Source of the DNA: Pseudoalteromonas rubra
GTDB lineage: Bacteria > Pseudomonadota > Gammaproteobacteria > Enterobacterales > Alteromonadaceae
Direction of reading: 5' to 3'
NCBI RefSeq assembly: GCF_000967655.1
Contig: NZ_JXYA01000031.1
Location: 62,001 to 126,000 of the forward strand
Length of the DNA stretch: 64,000 nucleotides
Shown: positions 40,593 to 51,156 of the stretch, piece by piece
Position numbering within the stretch: position 1 is the first letter of the stretch
Layout: every line of letters begins with the position of its first letter
Program-made: the position numbers and the translations under genes
Notes under the pieces: model-generated
Databases searched by the model: none
What the model saw: the letters and a program-made list of their open reading frames with translations, nothing else
Told to the model about the DNA's origin: nothing

Positions 40593-41693
40593 TCAGAACA
40601 GCTCTATATCTGCGCTGTTGGTGCTGGCTGCTCGGTCATCGAGGAGTGTTATGAGCTGGGTGAGTTGCCGTTCTACCTCTTTACCAGACTGTAGTTTGGT
40701 GTCCGCCGACGCTCTTGCCGCCAGGATCATGGTGAGAAGCTGTTGCTCGGCCTCTTCAGATAATTCGTTATCTATACTCAAAGTGCAAAACAAAGATTCC
40801 AGCTGTGTCTCTAAATCGTCAATCAGGCCCACAATGCCGTTTTTTATGTTGGTATTTTGGGTTTTAAACTGGCGGATGGTTTGACGCAACTGCTGCTCCA
40901 GCAACACCCGGTTGATACACTGTTCCATACCATCCATCACATAGGCGAGATAATCTCGCATTGTGCCCGCCATTTCTGGATCTTCAGGCATATTTTTTAC
41001 CAGTAAGGAGGCACGGCGCCAGTTAAACGCCGCCCTGTGCTTACCAAATGCCATGATCCGGCTTGCCCCGTGTAATGACTCCAGCAAAGCCGCATCGATA
41101 TTTTTAACCACCCCGTCATCAAAAAAGCAGGGGCTGGTGTTGTGACTTCGAACGATCAAAGAGCATTTCAGGCCAAATCCGCGCGTCACGCTAAAAACGG
41201 ACTGGGCCAGGTGTTCCAACTCGTGGCAATGAAAGCTATCCCGATAAAACCCCATCACAATTCCCAATGAAGAGAGCGCCGATAAGGCTTTGACTGCCAC
41301 GTCGTCCGCGTCATCGGGTTTAGCGGCGCGCGCCTGATGCGATTTAAGCAGGGCAGACACTTTGATGTGCAGCTCTTGTTCGTCTACCGGTTTGGCGATA
41401 AAGTCGTTGCCGCCGGCATCATAGGCTTTTAAGCGCTCCTCTAACGAGTTGAGGTTCGAGAAAAACAAAATAGGCATGGTGTGCCCGGCGAGCCTGATTT
41501 TATAGGCCGCTTCATAGCCATTCATGCGCGGCATCTGAATGTCCATCAGAATAAGGCTCGGCGGGCGTGAATCGACCAGCTTAAGTGCCGCTTCGCCGTC
41601 TTGTGCGACTTCTATCTGGTACTGTGATGACAGCATATGTGTATGATATTCTATAACAAATTCGTCATCATCAACGATCAGGATTGTCTCCAT
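40593..41693 (-). CDS. Response regulator with uncharacterised C-terminal domain
   Basis: The product has 366 residues. The receiver domain (1-120) has acidic residues at 8-10 (VDDD), phospho-acceptor Asp51 (LMDIQMPRMNG) and Lys101. Residues 125-366 form a helical domain with no HTH, GGDEF, EAL or HD-GYP motif. It contains FHCHELEHLAQSVFSVTRGF, then a coiled coil (about 270-345). It is divergent from the solute-binding/hybrid kinase pair and is the likely phosphorelay output or a connector of that system. Confidence 0.85.
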   Translation of the reverse strand: METILIVDDDEFVIEYHTHMLSSQYQIEVAQDGEAALKLVDSRPPSLILMDIQMPRMNGYEAAYKIRLAGHTMPILFFSNLNSLEERLKAYDAGGNDFIAKPVDEQELHIKVSALLKSHQARAAKPDDADDVAVKALSALSSLGIVMGFYRDSFHCHELEHLAQSVFSVTRGFGLKCSLIVRSHNTSPCFFDDGVVKNIDAALLESLHGASRIMAFGKHRAAFNWRRASLLVKNMPEDPEMAGTMRDYLAYVMDGMEQCINRVLLEQQLRQTIRQFKTQNTNIKNGIVGLIDDLETQLESLFCTLSIDNELSEEAEQQLLTMILAARASADTKLQSGKEVERQLTQLITLLDDRAASTNSADIELF

Positions 41694-41822
41694 TCAGCCC
41701 ACCAGTTTAGTTAATTTCGTTGTGACTGATAGGTGCAATATGCCGCTATTTTCTTCGTTCAGCCACCAAGTTCTCAATTCAAGACTAGAATACAAAAAGA
41801 AACTTTACCAATGACCTAGTGG

Positions 41823-42779
41823 ATGGGGAAATCCGTGAAACTTTTGTTGTTAGCACTGGTGTTTACACTGATTGCCGGGTGCTCTGATGCAGCGCGCACA
41901 CCGCTGCGGGTCGGCTTTAATCTTTGGCCAGGCTACGAGACACTCTATCTGGCTAAGCAAAAAGGCCTGTTGGAAGAGAATATCAAGTTGGTTGAGCTCT
42001 TATCTGCCACCGATACCATGGATGCATTTCGCCACGGTCGCATCGAGGTGGCAGCGCTGACACTTGATGAAGCCTTACTGCTGGTTGCTGAGGGGATTGC
42101 ACTCAAAATTGTCTTGATCATGGACATATCAAACGGCGCCGATGCGGTGGTCGTGCGTGAATCTGTCTCTGAATTAGCACAGCTTAAAGGCAAGCGCATT
42201 GCCTATGAACAAACCGCTGTTGGTGCCTTGATGCTGCATGAAACATTGGCAGCGGCACAATTGAGCATGACGGATATTGATGCGGTGCATTTACCTGTTA
42301 ATCAGCATTTTAGGGCCTTTCAGTCACGCGCAGTGGATGCGGTAGTAACATTTGAACCCGTCACAACTCAGCTTGTGAATCAGAGTCATAAAATTATTTT
42401 TGATAGCGCGCAGATCCCAGGCAAAATCGTTGATGTGCTGGTGGTGAGAGCAGCGCACCTTGCCTCTCATCATGAGGCTATACAGGCATTGGTTTCGGCC
42501 CAATTTGCAACCCTGGCATACATAGAACAAGACCCGGAAAACGCCGCACAGCTAATGTCTCCCCGGCTTGGGCTGCAACCGAATGAACTCTTGACGGCGC
42601 TCGGCGGTATTGCACTGGCCGATGCTCCGACCAATCGCGCCTTGCTGGTGGGCAAAGGTACAGATCCACCGCTGTATTCAACAGTAGAGCGGCTGTTGTC
42701 TGTGCTGGTAGAGCAAAAGATGATTGACGACGTGGCCGATGTGCACGGTCTGGTTGATGCGAGGTTTGTACTGCAATGA
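41823..42779 (+). CDS. Periplasmic solute-binding lipoprotein (NMT1/SsuA-like)
   Basis: The product has 318 residues. The signal peptide ends in a lipobox LIAGC (about residue 20). The binding domain has LRVGFNLWPGYETLYLAKQK at the start and YEQTAVGALMLHETL in the middle. This is the thiamine-pyrimidine, sulfonate or nitrate-type family. No ABC permease or ATPase is nearby. GTG 41835 with GGGGA upstream is an equally good start and removes four residues. The stop overlaps the kinase start (ATGA at 42776-42779), so it probably serves as its ligand sensor. Confidence 0.85.
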   Translation: MGKSVKLLLLALVFTLIAGCSDAARTPLRVGFNLWPGYETLYLAKQKGLLEENIKLVELLSATDTMDAFRHGRIEVAALTLDEALLLVAEGIALKIVLIMDISNGADAVVVRESVSELAQLKGKRIAYEQTAVGALMLHETLAAAQLSMTDIDAVHLPVNQHFRAFQSRAVDAVVTFEPVTTQLVNQSHKIIFDSAQIPGKIVDVLVVRAAHLASHHEAIQALVSAQFATLAYIEQDPENAAQLMSPRLGLQPNELLTALGGIALADAPTNRALLVGKGTDPPLYSTVERLLSVLVEQKMIDDVADVHGLVDARFVLQ

Positions 42780-45700
42780 GGCAACCGGGTTTACCAACGT
42801 CGCTGGCATTTTGGGTGCCAGTGGGTGTGCTGCTGTTGTGTCTGGCTGTACTGAGCCTGAGTACTATGGTGATTTACACCGGTAGCCGGGATGCCTCATA
42901 TTCAAACCATCAGTCACATGCTAATTATTTGCTGATGACGTTGAAACGTCATGTAGAAGTAAACCTGAGCTCGGACAGGCCCGAAGAAATTCGCCATGAT
43001 TTATCTGTTATTGGCACGGTGCCGGAAGTCATCAGCATTGTGGTTGCGGATCATACCGGGCGAATATTATTCAGCAATCAGTTTGCCGAGGTTGGCAAAT
43101 CCGTACAGGACATTGCAAGCCGCGGCTCCCGTGAGGCGGTTAAGGCCGCCCGGAGCAGCAACATGCCGCTGCTCACCTTTTCTGCTGACCACGCACAACT
43201 TGAGGCATTTCAGAGCTTTGCCTTGCCCTCAAGTACAGAGCTGCGTTCTTCCCGCCGTGGCATTATTTATCTGCATTATAATCTCAGGCTGAGTGAACAG
43301 GCCTTGTGGCGCAATATTCGGTTCAATCTGGCACTTATGTGGATAGGCTGTGGGGTTTTGATCCTGATGGTTATGGTATTGCTCAAAAAGCGGGTCATTG
43401 CGCCTTTGGGTGATCTGGCCAGGCAAGCCACCTTACTTGCTGATGGAACTTATACGCACCAGGCCGTGAAGTCCGGTTTCAAGGAAATTGCGACGCTGAC
43501 CGAGACCTTTAACTGGGCCGCCAGCGCCATTCGTGAACATATTGCCCTGTTGGACAATAACCAGCGTGAGCTTGAGTCCCGCGTTAAATTACGTACTGCG
43601 GAGCTACAAAGTGCCAACCTCAATTATGAACAGGCGCAAAAAATGGCGCGACTGGGCCGCTGGGAACTGGACGATGGCCTGATGCATTTTTCACACGAAG
43701 CATACGACATAGTCGGAGCGAACCCATCACAACCGGTGAGCATACGCACTTTATTTGGCCACTCAGAAGACGTGGCAGAGCCTGCGATGCGAGCTATCTT
43801 AGACGAGCAAAAGACTCACCACGATTTTAGTTATGAATTGCATTATAAAGAAGGCGCAAGACGGTTTGTCCGTCTGGTGGCTGAGCGTTGTCAGGACAGT
43901 ATTACCGGGCGCAGTAAGGTGGTCGGGATTGTCCAGGATATCTCAGAGCAGATGCGTAAGGAGCACTCACTGATAGAAAACCAGGCCATGACCCGCGCAA
44001 TCATAGATACTGCCGCCGATGCCATTATCGTGATCAATACGCGTGGAGAGGTGCAGGAATTTAGCCCGGCTGCGGTCGAGATGTTTGGTTATGAGCCCGC
44101 AGAGGTGCTGGGTAACAATCTAAAAATGTTGATGCCTGAGCCAGATCGAAGCCAACATGACCAGTACATGCAGGATTATTTCGCCACCGGGGTCAAAAAG
44201 GTCATAGACAATAAACGCGAGGTGACCGCCAGGAATAAAAATGGGGCATGCTTTCCCATTGATCTGGCCGTGGCCGAAACCCAGGTTGGAGACATTACCT
44301 ACTTTACTGCCATTATTCGCGATATTACGGAGCGCAAAGACGCCGAGAAAAAGCTCCTTGAAGCCATGCAGGCGGCGCAAAGTGCCACCCGGGCCAAATC
44401 GGAGTTTCTGGCCAACATGTCTCATGAGATTCGCACGCCCATGCATGCCATAACCGGGCTGACGCACCTGGCGATGAAAATCGATGCGCCCCCCAAAATG
44501 CGCAACTACCTGAACAAGATCCAATATGCGGCAGACAGCTTGCTACTGATCTTGAACGACATTCTGGATATCTCAAAAATTGAAGCCGGTAAACTGAGCC
44601 TGGAGTCGGTACCGTTTCGCCCGGCTAAGGTGATGGATCATGCCTGCGAATTAATCGCACCTAGGGTGGAGCAAAAGCAACTGACCTTTGAGGTGCAGTG
44701 TGCGGAGGGTTTGCCTGAGGTACTGATGGGCGATCCCCTGCGCCTTGGCCAGGTGTTACTCAACCTGTTGAGCAATGCCGTTAAGTTTACTCCCCGCTAT
44801 GGCAAAGTCTCGTTGCAGCTTGCCGTTCAGGCACGCGGTGAATCCTGTGTGCAGCTCTTATTCACAGTCTCGGATTCTGGCATTGGGATCTCCCGGGCGC
44901 AGTTGCAAACGTTATTTTCACCGTTTACACAGGCTGATACCTCAACCACCCGGCAATTTGGTGGCACAGGTCTGGGACTGGCGATTTGTAAAAACCTGGT
45001 CCGTCTGATGGGGGGCAAAATCTGGTGCGAAAGTGAAGTGGGGCAGGGGGCTCAGTTTATGATTACGGCTGAGTTTGATATTGCGCTTGAGCAGGATGAA
45101 CCCGTGCCGCAATCTGGTCGATTTGATGAAACAGAACTTTTTCAGGCCCTGTCGGGCGCTGTGGTGTTGTTAGTTGAGGACAACGACATTAACCGCGAAA
45201 TCGCTCAGGAGATCTTGCAGGATGCGGGCATGGAGGTGATCACGGCGGTGCATGGTAAAGAAGCCATAGAGCGTTTGTGTGAAAATCCGGTAGACCTGGT
45301 TTTAATGGACTGTCAGATGCCGGTGATGGATGGCTACACGGCAACCCGGGAGATCCGCAACATGCCAGAATGCGGGCAAGTGCCGATTATCGCCCTGAGT
45401 GCCAATGTGATGCAGCACGACCTGCAACAAATCAAAGCCTGCGGGATGGACGACCATATTGCCAAGCCTATTAACGTTGAGCTGGCATATCAGAAGATCT
45501 ACCAGTGGCTGCATCGCAAGGCACTCAGGCAGGGTGTGGTGCAGGACAACACGCCATTGCCCAGTGCGCCACCGCCCTTTGTATCAGAGGCGCCCGCCGT
45601 CCAGCCAGAACCAGCGTCCTGTGAATTACTTGATTTTGCTCAGGGGCTTAAACACGTTAATGGTAACGCTGCCTTTTATCGTAAAATGTCCGACAAGTTT

Positions 45701-45955
45701 ATCGCAGCTCAGCGTGGGTTTTGCGCATCTCTGACGCAGGTCTTGCAGGCGCAGGACATAGAGGGGGCCATCAGAATGGCGCACACACTGAAAGGCCAGG
45801 CGGGTTATCTGGGGTTATTGCGCTGTGCTGAGCTGGCCGCACAGCTGGAGCGGGCGATTGCGAGTCAGGCACCAGAGCTGGGGCAACAGATACAGACACT
45901 TGATGATGTTTTGCAGCGTTCCTGCGCATTGTTGAAGGCGGCATTTGCAGAATGA
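42776..45955 (+). CDS. Multi-domain hybrid sensor histidine kinase
   Basis: The product has 1059 residues. Membrane segment 1 lies at about 10-33, a periplasmic region at 34-183 and membrane segment 2 at about 184-206, followed by HAMP. Two PAS domains follow (about 285-400 and 405-520; the second is FixL-like with VIVINTRGEVQEFSPAAVEM). The HisKA domain has FLANMSHEIRTP (His near 550). The HATPase domain has DSGIGIS and GGTGLGLAICKNLV. The receiver has VLMDCQMPVMDGY (Asp near 844) and the HPt has MAHTLKGQAGYLG (His near 1002). It is an EvgS/BvgS-like phosphorelay with its sensor lipoprotein encoded just upstream. Confidence 0.93.
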   Translation: MRQPGLPTSLAFWVPVGVLLLCLAVLSLSTMVIYTGSRDASYSNHQSHANYLLMTLKRHVEVNLSSDRPEEIRHDLSVIGTVPEVISIVVADHTGRILFSNQFAEVGKSVQDIASRGSREAVKAARSSNMPLLTFSADHAQLEAFQSFALPSSTELRSSRRGIIYLHYNLRLSEQALWRNIRFNLALMWIGCGVLILMVMVLLKKRVIAPLGDLARQATLLADGTYTHQAVKSGFKEIATLTETFNWAASAIREHIALLDNNQRELESRVKLRTAELQSANLNYEQAQKMARLGRWELDDGLMHFSHEAYDIVGANPSQPVSIRTLFGHSEDVAEPAMRAILDEQKTHHDFSYELHYKEGARRFVRLVAERCQDSITGRSKVVGIVQDISEQMRKEHSLIENQAMTRAIIDTAADAIIVINTRGEVQEFSPAAVEMFGYEPAEVLGNNLKMLMPEPDRSQHDQYMQDYFATGVKKVIDNKREVTARNKNGACFPIDLAVAETQVGDITYFTAIIRDITERKDAEKKLLEAMQAAQSATRAKSEFLANMSHEIRTPMHAITGLTHLAMKIDAPPKMRNYLNKIQYAADSLLLILNDILDISKIEAGKLSLESVPFRPAKVMDHACELIAPRVEQKQLTFEVQCAEGLPEVLMGDPLRLGQVLLNLLSNAVKFTPRYGKVSLQLAVQARGESCVQLLFTVSDSGIGISRAQLQTLFSPFTQADTSTTRQFGGTGLGLAICKNLVRLMGGKIWCESEVGQGAQFMITAEFDIALEQDEPVPQSGRFDETELFQALSGAVVLLVEDNDINREIAQEILQDAGMEVITAVHGKEAIERLCENPVDLVLMDCQMPVMDGYTATREIRNMPECGQVPIIALSANVMQHDLQQIKACGMDDHIAKPINVELAYQKIYQWLHRKALRQGVVQDNTPLPSAPPPFVSEAPAVQPEPASCELLDFAQGLKHVNGNAAFYRKMSDKFIAAQRGFCASLTQVLQAQDIEGAIRMAHTLKGQAGYLGLLRCAELAAQLERAIASQAPELGQQIQTLDDVLQRSCALLKAAFAE

Positions 45956-45962
45956 TTGATTT

Positions 45963-45986
45963 GGACGGCTAAACATCTAGAAGTTG
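45963..45986. promoter_or_regulatory. Tandem MetJ-box-like operator upstream of metA
   Basis: Three consecutive octamers, GGACGGCT, AAACATCT and AGAAGTTG, match the MetJ consensus AGACGTCT at 6, 6 and 5 of 8 positions with exact 8-base spacing. They lie about 78 bases before the metA start. This suggests repression of the methionine operon by MetJ with S-adenosylmethionine. Confidence 0.5.
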
Positions 45987-46063
45987 AAATTTATTCCCAT
46001 TACGTCATAATGTCGCTGGAAAGCGGATCTGTTTAATAAGGTCCAGTCACTGAGGGGAATACC

Positions 46064-47011
46064 ATGCCAATCACAGTCACCGATGATTTACCTGCCATCA
46101 GCCATTTGCGCCACGAAAATGTCTTCGTGATACCACAAAGTCGCGCCAGCACGCAGGAGATCCGGCCAATGCGGCTGGCCATACTGAACCTGATGCCCAA
46201 CAAGGTGGAAACCGAAGTTCAGTTTATTCGTCTGCTGGCTAACACGCCCTTGCAGGTGAACGTGGATCTGCTGCGCCTGGACACCCACCGCAGCTCCGAC
46301 AATTCCGAGCAGCATTTGAATATGTTTTACCGTTATTTTTCGGATGTCCGAGAAGAAAACTACGATGCGCTGATTGTCACCGGTGCGCCATTAGCACATC
46401 TTGAATACGAAGAAGTGACTTACTGGGAAGAGTTACAGGCATTTTTTGACTGGGCCGAACACCATGTAACCTCAACACTATTCTCCTGCTGGGCGGCACA
46501 TGCCGGCCTGTTTCATCATCATGGCCTGAAGCGGGAACTTAAAAAAGACAAGCTGTGCGGGGTGTTCCGCCACCACTGCTACTTTGAACATGGTGCACTA
46601 ACCCGTGGCTTTGACGATGAGTTTTTGGTGCCCCATTCCCGTTATGGTCATATTGAGGCCAGTAAAATCGATGCCTGTGAGGAGCTGGTGACGCTGGCGG
46701 GCTCTGAGCGAGTTGGGGCATACCTGGTCAAAAATGTATCGGGTAGTCAGGTTTATATTACCGGGCACCCGGAATACGACGCCGATACCTTGAGCAAAGA
46801 ATATTTCCGCGATTGCGAAAAAGGCCCGGATGCGCCCAAGCCGGAAAATTATTTTCCCGCAGATGATGTGACCGCCAAGCCATCCAAGACATGGCAAAGC
46901 CATGCCTTTTTGTTATTCTCCAACTGGTTAAACTACTATGTTTACCAGACCACACCGTACGATATTAATCTGGTTAGCCAGGATGTAAGGACTAACAATT
47001 ATGCCGAATAA
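46064..47011 (+). CDS. metA: Homoserine O-succinyltransferase (or acetyltransferase) MetA
   Basis: The product has 315 residues, the usual length. It activates homoserine, the committed step of methionine synthesis. The catalytic cysteine sits in [17 protein letters not shown] (Cys near 142) and the catalytic His in [13 protein letters not shown], preceded by FLVPHSRY. The acyl donor (succinyl- or acetyl-CoA) cannot be assigned safely by eye. GAGGGGAATACC precedes the start. It overlaps the next gene by 11 bases, so metA and the methionine synthase genes form one operon. Confidence 0.95.
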   Translation: MPITVTDDLPAISHLRHENVFVIPQSRASTQEIRPMRLAILNLMPNKVETEVQFIRLLANTPLQVNVDLLRLDTHRSSDNSEQHLNMFYRYFSDVREENYDALIVTGAPLAHLEYEEVTYWEELQAFFDWAEHHVTSTLFSCWAAHAGLFHHHGLKRELKKDKLCGVFRHHCYFEHGALTRGFDDEFLVPHSRYGHIEASKIDACEELVTLAGSERVGAYLVKNVSGSQVYITGHPEYDADTLSKEYFRDCEKGPDAPKPENYFPADDVTAKPSKTWQSHAFLLFSNWLNYYVYQTTPYDINLVSQDVRTNNYAE

Positions 47012-48089
47012 ACAAGTCACTACCGCGATTGACGGCGCAGCCATTGCCGATGCACTTAAAACGGCCATGCAACAGCGTATTTTGATCCTCGACGGTGCTA
47101 TGGGCACCATGATCCAAAAACACAAATTTGAGGAAGAGGACTATCGGGGCGAGCGTTTTAAAGACTGGCATGTCCTTATCAAAGGTAATAACGACCTGTT
47201 AAGCCTCACGCAGCCTGAGGTGATCCGTCAGATCCACCGTGAATATCTTGAAGCCGGTGCGGACATTATTGAAACCAATACCTTTAATGCCACTACCATC
47301 TCGATGGAAGATTACGATATGGCGAGTCTGAGCCGCGAGATTAACGTCGAATCGGCCCGCCTGGCACGGGCTGTGTGTGATGAGTTTACCGCTAAAGACC
47401 CGAGTAAACCGCGTTATGTGGCGGGTGTTTTGGGGCCAACCTCAAAAACCTGTTCGATTTCACCGGATGTGAACGATCCGGGTTATCGCAATGTCTCGTT
47501 TGACCAGCTGGTGGCGGCCTATATTGAGTCGACCGAAGCCCTGATTGAAGGCGGTGCACACCTGATTTTGATTGAAACCATCTTCGATACGCTGAATGCC
47601 AAAGCGGCGGCGTATGGAGTGGAAGAAGCTTTTGAGCGCACCGGTATTACCCTGCCTGTGATGATCTCTGGCACCATTACCGATGCATCAGGCCGAACAC
47701 TATCAGGCCAGACAACCGAAGCCTTTTACAATTCTATTCGTCATATCAAACCGATTTCGATTGGGCTGAACTGCGCACTGGGACCGGATCTGTTGCGTGC
47801 CTATGTTGAAGAATTATCGCGGGTGTGCGAAACCTATACGTCGGTGCACCCTAATGCGGGTCTGCCGAACGAGTTTGGCGAGTACGACCTGGAAACCCCT
47901 GAAATGGCAAAAGAAATCATTGACTGGGGTAAAGAAGGATTTATTAATATTGTGGGTGGTTGCTGTGGTACAACACCCGAGCATATTCGCGCTTTTGTAA
48001 AAGGGCTGGAGCAGGTGGCACCGCGCACTTTGCCTGAGCTTGAAGTAAGAATGCGCCTGGCGGGCCTTGAAGCCTGTAATCTGAATTAG
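47001..48089 (+). CDS. metH: Methionine synthase, homocysteine-binding domain protein (MetH N-terminal part)
   Basis: The product has 362 residues and equals residues 1 to about 350 of E. coli MetH. It starts with [20 protein letters not shown], has a zinc ligand cysteine in GLNCALGPD and the Cys-Cys pair in [12 protein letters not shown]. Alone it activates homocysteine but cannot transfer a methyl group without the partner encoded 11 bases downstream. The ending [12 protein letters not shown] corresponds exactly to the linker between the two TIM barrels, so the split is at a domain boundary and not a random break. Confidence 0.93.
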   Translation: MPNKQVTTAIDGAAIADALKTAMQQRILILDGAMGTMIQKHKFEEEDYRGERFKDWHVLIKGNNDLLSLTQPEVIRQIHREYLEAGADIIETNTFNATTISMEDYDMASLSREINVESARLARAVCDEFTAKDPSKPRYVAGVLGPTSKTCSISPDVNDPGYRNVSFDQLVAAYIESTEALIEGGAHLILIETIFDTLNAKAAAYGVEEAFERTGITLPVMISGTITDASGRTLSGQTTEAFYNSIRHIKPISIGLNCALGPDLLRAYVEELSRVCETYTSVHPNAGLPNEFGEYDLETPEMAKEIIDWGKEGFINIVGGCCGTTPEHIRAFVKGLEQVAPRTLPELEVRMRLAGLEACNLN

Positions 48090-48100
48090 GAAGTACTGAT

Positions 48101-50734
48101 ATGACGCAATCTACAGCCATTTTTACTAACGTTGGTGAAAGAACCAACGTGACCGGCTCGGCGCGTTTTAAGCGCTTGATCCTGGAAGAAGATTACGAAG
48201 CCGCGCTGGATGTGGCACGCAGCCAGGTGGAAAACGGCGCCCAGGTGATCGACATCAACATGGATGAGGCCATGCTGGACTCTAAAGCTGCCATGGTTAA
48301 GTTCCTGAACCTGATTGCTTCAGAGCCGGATATTTCCCGCGTGCCAATCATGGTCGACTCTTCTAAATGGGAAGTAATTGAAGCTGGCCTGAAGTGTATT
48401 CAGGGCAAGGCCATTGTTAACTCAATCTCACTCAAAGAGGGCCGCGAGCCATTTGAGCGCCAGGCGAAGATCATTAAGCGCTTTGGTGCGGCTGTGGTGG
48501 TGATGGCGTTCGACGAAACGGGCCAGGCCGAAACCGCCGACCGCAAGTTTGAGATCTGTGAGCGTTCTTATCGCATTCTGGTGGATGAACTGGGTTTTCC
48601 GCCTGAAGACATTATTTTTGACCCCAATATCTTTGCTGTGGCAACGGGGATTGAAGAGCACGACAACTACGCCGTCGAGTTTATTGAAGGTACGCGACGC
48701 ATCAAGCAAAATCTGCCGCACTGTAAAGTGTCGGGCGGGGTGTCGAATGTGTCTTTCTCGTTCCGCGGTAACAACCCGGTGCGTGAAGCCATTCACTCGG
48801 TGTTTTTATATCACGCCATTCAGGCCGGTATGGACATGGGCATTGTCAACGCGGGTCAGCTGACGGTTTACGATGATATTCCCGATGAACTGCGCAAGGC
48901 GGTTGAGGATGTGGTCCTCAACACTGACCCCGGTGCCGGTGAGCGTCTGGTCGAGATTGCGCCAAATTACTCGGGGATGGCACAGGCTGAGAAAGCAGAA
49001 GATCAGGAATGGCGTAGCTGGCCTGTGGCCAAACGCCTGGAGCATGCGCTGGTTAAAGGCATTACTGAATTTATTGAAGAAGATACCGAAGCCTGTCGTC
49101 AGCAGTTTGATAAACCCATTGAAGTGATCGAAGGCCCACTGATGGATGGCATGAATGTGGTCGGCGACTTATTTGGTGCCGGTAAAATGTTCCTGCCTCA
49201 GGTGGTTAAATCGGCACGCGTGATGAAGCGGGCGGTGGCTTATCTGGACCCCTACATTGAGGCAGAAAAACAGGCCGGTCAGAGTAATGGCAAAATCATC
49301 ATGGCGACGGTAAAGGGGGATGTACACGATATAGGTAAAAATATTGTGGGTGTGGTGCTGCAATGTAATAACTACGAAGTCGTGGACTTGGGTGTAATGG
49401 TGCCGGCAGAGAAAATTCTGCAAACGGCCATAGATGAAAATGCCGATGCCATTGGTTTATCGGGTTTGATCACCCCTTCGCTCGATGAAATGGTGCACGT
49501 TGCGAAAGAGATGACCCGTCGTGGGTTTGAGATCCCATTGCTGATCGGCGGCGCAACCACCTCTAAAGCGCATACGGCGGTGAAGATTGAACCGCAATAC
49601 GACAAGGGTGTGGTGTATGTGAACAATGCTAGTCGCGCAGTGGGCGTGGTTTCCAGTTTACTGAGTGCCACTCAAAAGTCAGGCTTTTTAGAAAAAACCG
49701 CCAGTGAATACGTTAAGGTACGCGACCAGCAGGCGCGTAAAAAGCCCCGCTCAAAGCCTGTCACTTTGGCCCGCGCGCGCGACAATGCGGTTAAGCTCGA
49801 CTGGGACAATTACACGCCACCGGTCCCCAAAAAGCTGGGTATCACTGAGTTTAAAGACGTCAGCATTGCTACCTTGCGCGAGTATATCGACTGGACACCC
49901 TTTTTCATGACCTGGACGCTGGCAGGCAAATACCCGCGTATTCTGGAAGATGAAGTGGTGGGTGAGGAAGCGAAAAAACTTTTTGCCGACGCCAATGCTA
50001 TGCTCGACGAGCTGAGCGCCAAAGGCAGTTTACAACCGCTGGGCGTAATTGGCCTGTTCCCGGCAAACCGGGTGGGTGATGACATTGAAATCTATCGCGA
50101 TGAAAGCCGTGATGAAGTGCTGCTGAAGTCTTGTCAGCTGCGCCAGCAAACCGAAAAAACCGACTTTCCAAACTATTGTCTGGCAGATTACATCGCGCCG
50201 AAAGGCACGCCAGATTATTTTGGGGCCTTTGCGGTCACCGGTGGTCTGGAAGAGGACGATTTAGCCGAGGTGTTTGAGCAGCAGCAGGACGATTACAACA
50301 AAATCATGGTGAAAGCCGTGGCAGATCGTCTGGCCGAGGCCTTTGCAGAATACCTGCATGAGCAGGTGCGTAAGCAATACTGGGGCTTTGCTGAGGATGA
50401 AAAGCTCAGTAATGAGGAGCTTATTCGCGAGAACTACCAGGGGATCCGTCCTGCACCGGGTTATCCGGCGTGTCCTGAGCATACCGAGAAAGACAAAATC
50501 TGGCAGTTGCTGGATGTAGAAAACCGCATTGGCATGAAGCTCACCAGCTCTTATGCCATGTGGCCGGGCGCGGCGGTATCTGGCTGGTACTTCTCCCATC
50601 CGGACTCCAAGTACTTTGCCGTGGCAGCCATTCAGCAGGATCAGGTTGAAGACTATGCCAATCGCAGCAATATGACGCTGGCAGAAGCTGAGCGCTGGCT
50701 TTCTCCCAACCTAGGGTATGAGCCCCAGTCGTGA
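48101..50734 (+). CDS. metH: Methionine synthase, folate, cobalamin and reactivation domains (MetH C-terminal part)
   Basis: The product has 877 residues. Domains in order: pterin-binding barrel (about 5-265, starting [19 protein letters not shown]), cobalamin cap (about 300-390, [20 protein letters not shown]), cobalamin-binding domain with the His ligand in [17 protein letters not shown] (about 408), and AdoMet activation domain (about 560-877, [15 protein letters not shown]). It has no homocysteine domain; that is supplied by the preceding gene. It has its own ATG after AGGAAGTACTGAT. A terminator follows the stop. Confidence 0.95.
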   Translation: MTQSTAIFTNVGERTNVTGSARFKRLILEEDYEAALDVARSQVENGAQVIDINMDEAMLDSKAAMVKFLNLIASEPDISRVPIMVDSSKWEVIEAGLKCIQGKAIVNSISLKEGREPFERQAKIIKRFGAAVVVMAFDETGQAETADRKFEICERSYRILVDELGFPPEDIIFDPNIFAVATGIEEHDNYAVEFIEGTRRIKQNLPHCKVSGGVSNVSFSFRGNNPVREAIHSVFLYHAIQAGMDMGIVNAGQLTVYDDIPDELRKAVEDVVLNTDPGAGERLVEIAPNYSGMAQAEKAEDQEWRSWPVAKRLEHALVKGITEFIEEDTEACRQQFDKPIEVIEGPLMDGMNVVGDLFGAGKMFLPQVVKSARVMKRAVAYLDPYIEAEKQAGQSNGKIIMATVKGDVHDIGKNIVGVVLQCNNYEVVDLGVMVPAEKILQTAIDENADAIGLSGLITPSLDEMVHVAKEMTRRGFEIPLLIGGATTSKAHTAVKIEPQYDKGVVYVNNASRAVGVVSSLLSATQKSGFLEKTASEYVKVRDQQARKKPRSKPVTLARARDNAVKLDWDNYTPPVPKKLGITEFKDVSIATLREYIDWTPFFMTWTLAGKYPRILEDEVVGEEAKKLFADANAMLDELSAKGSLQPLGVIGLFPANRVGDDIEIYRDESRDEVLLKSCQLRQQTEKTDFPNYCLADYIAPKGTPDYFGAFAVTGGLEEDDLAEVFEQQQDDYNKIMVKAVADRLAEAFAEYLHEQVRKQYWGFAEDEKLSNEELIRENYQGIRPAPGYPACPEHTEKDKIWQLLDVENRIGMKLTSSYAMWPGAAVSGWYFSHPDSKYFAVAAIQQDQVEDYANRSNMTLAEAERWLSPNLGYEPQS

Positions 50735-50744
50735 TATTATATAC

Positions 50745-50775
50745 AGGGTGTCAAAGTGGCACCCTTTCTTTTTTA
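50745..50775 (+). terminator. Intrinsic terminator of the met operon
   Basis: AGGGTG pairs with CACCCT around a 9-base loop, and TTCTTTTTT follows. It starts 11 bases after the metH stop codon. Confidence 0.85.
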
Positions 50776-51156
50776 GGTAAAAAGTTCGCAAGTTTTGCTT
50801 GCATTAATCAACTTTTGCGATATTATTGCTCTCTTGCTTTAAATAACCTCTGATTTAAAGCGTCATAGAAGTAATGCCCTCTTGCCCTGATCCAGTAAGC
50901 CCGCATTAAAAATTACAAGTAGAGCTTATTATAGTCAGGCGATATACCACTGCAGTTACCCCAGCCGGGGACGTTGTGAATGCAGATATTTAGATCGCCA
51001 GTACCATTTCCTTTGAAGCGCACGTCGGTTGCAGACTCAAAAGTGTCGAAAAACTGATCGCAGATTTTTTCAGGTTTGGTATCAAACTGTCATAAAGCTC
51101 GTTTATTGTCTAAAGCGATAGCCGCCAGGCTGCGCATTATAAAAGTGAGTTTTATT
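50776..51156. other. Mostly gene-free stretch after the met operon
   Basis: No intact gene is visible. It holds the protein-like minus-strand remnant at 50913-51089 and must also contain the promoter of the small gene at 51157. Confidence 0.4.
50913..51089 (-). pseudogene. Protein-like minus-strand remnant without a start codon
   Basis: An open run of 58 codons between an in-frame TGA (51092-51090) and a TAA (50915-50913) reads like real protein (CDQFFDTFESATDVRFKG, then GDLNICIHNVPGWGN). It contains three cysteines. No plausible start codon with a ribosome binding site exists, and a short frame above the TGA begins with ATG 51139 but lacks a site as well. It is either a decayed gene or chance. 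Confidence 0.3.

Noticed and set aside
45956-46063. SAM riboswitch before metA
   Set aside because: The leader is only about 100 bases and shows no conserved multi-stem structure; MetJ-like boxes explain the site better.
47001-50734. Broken metH caused by a frameshift
   Set aside because: The first gene ends in the inter-domain linker and the second has its own start and ribosome binding site; no domain sequence is lost.
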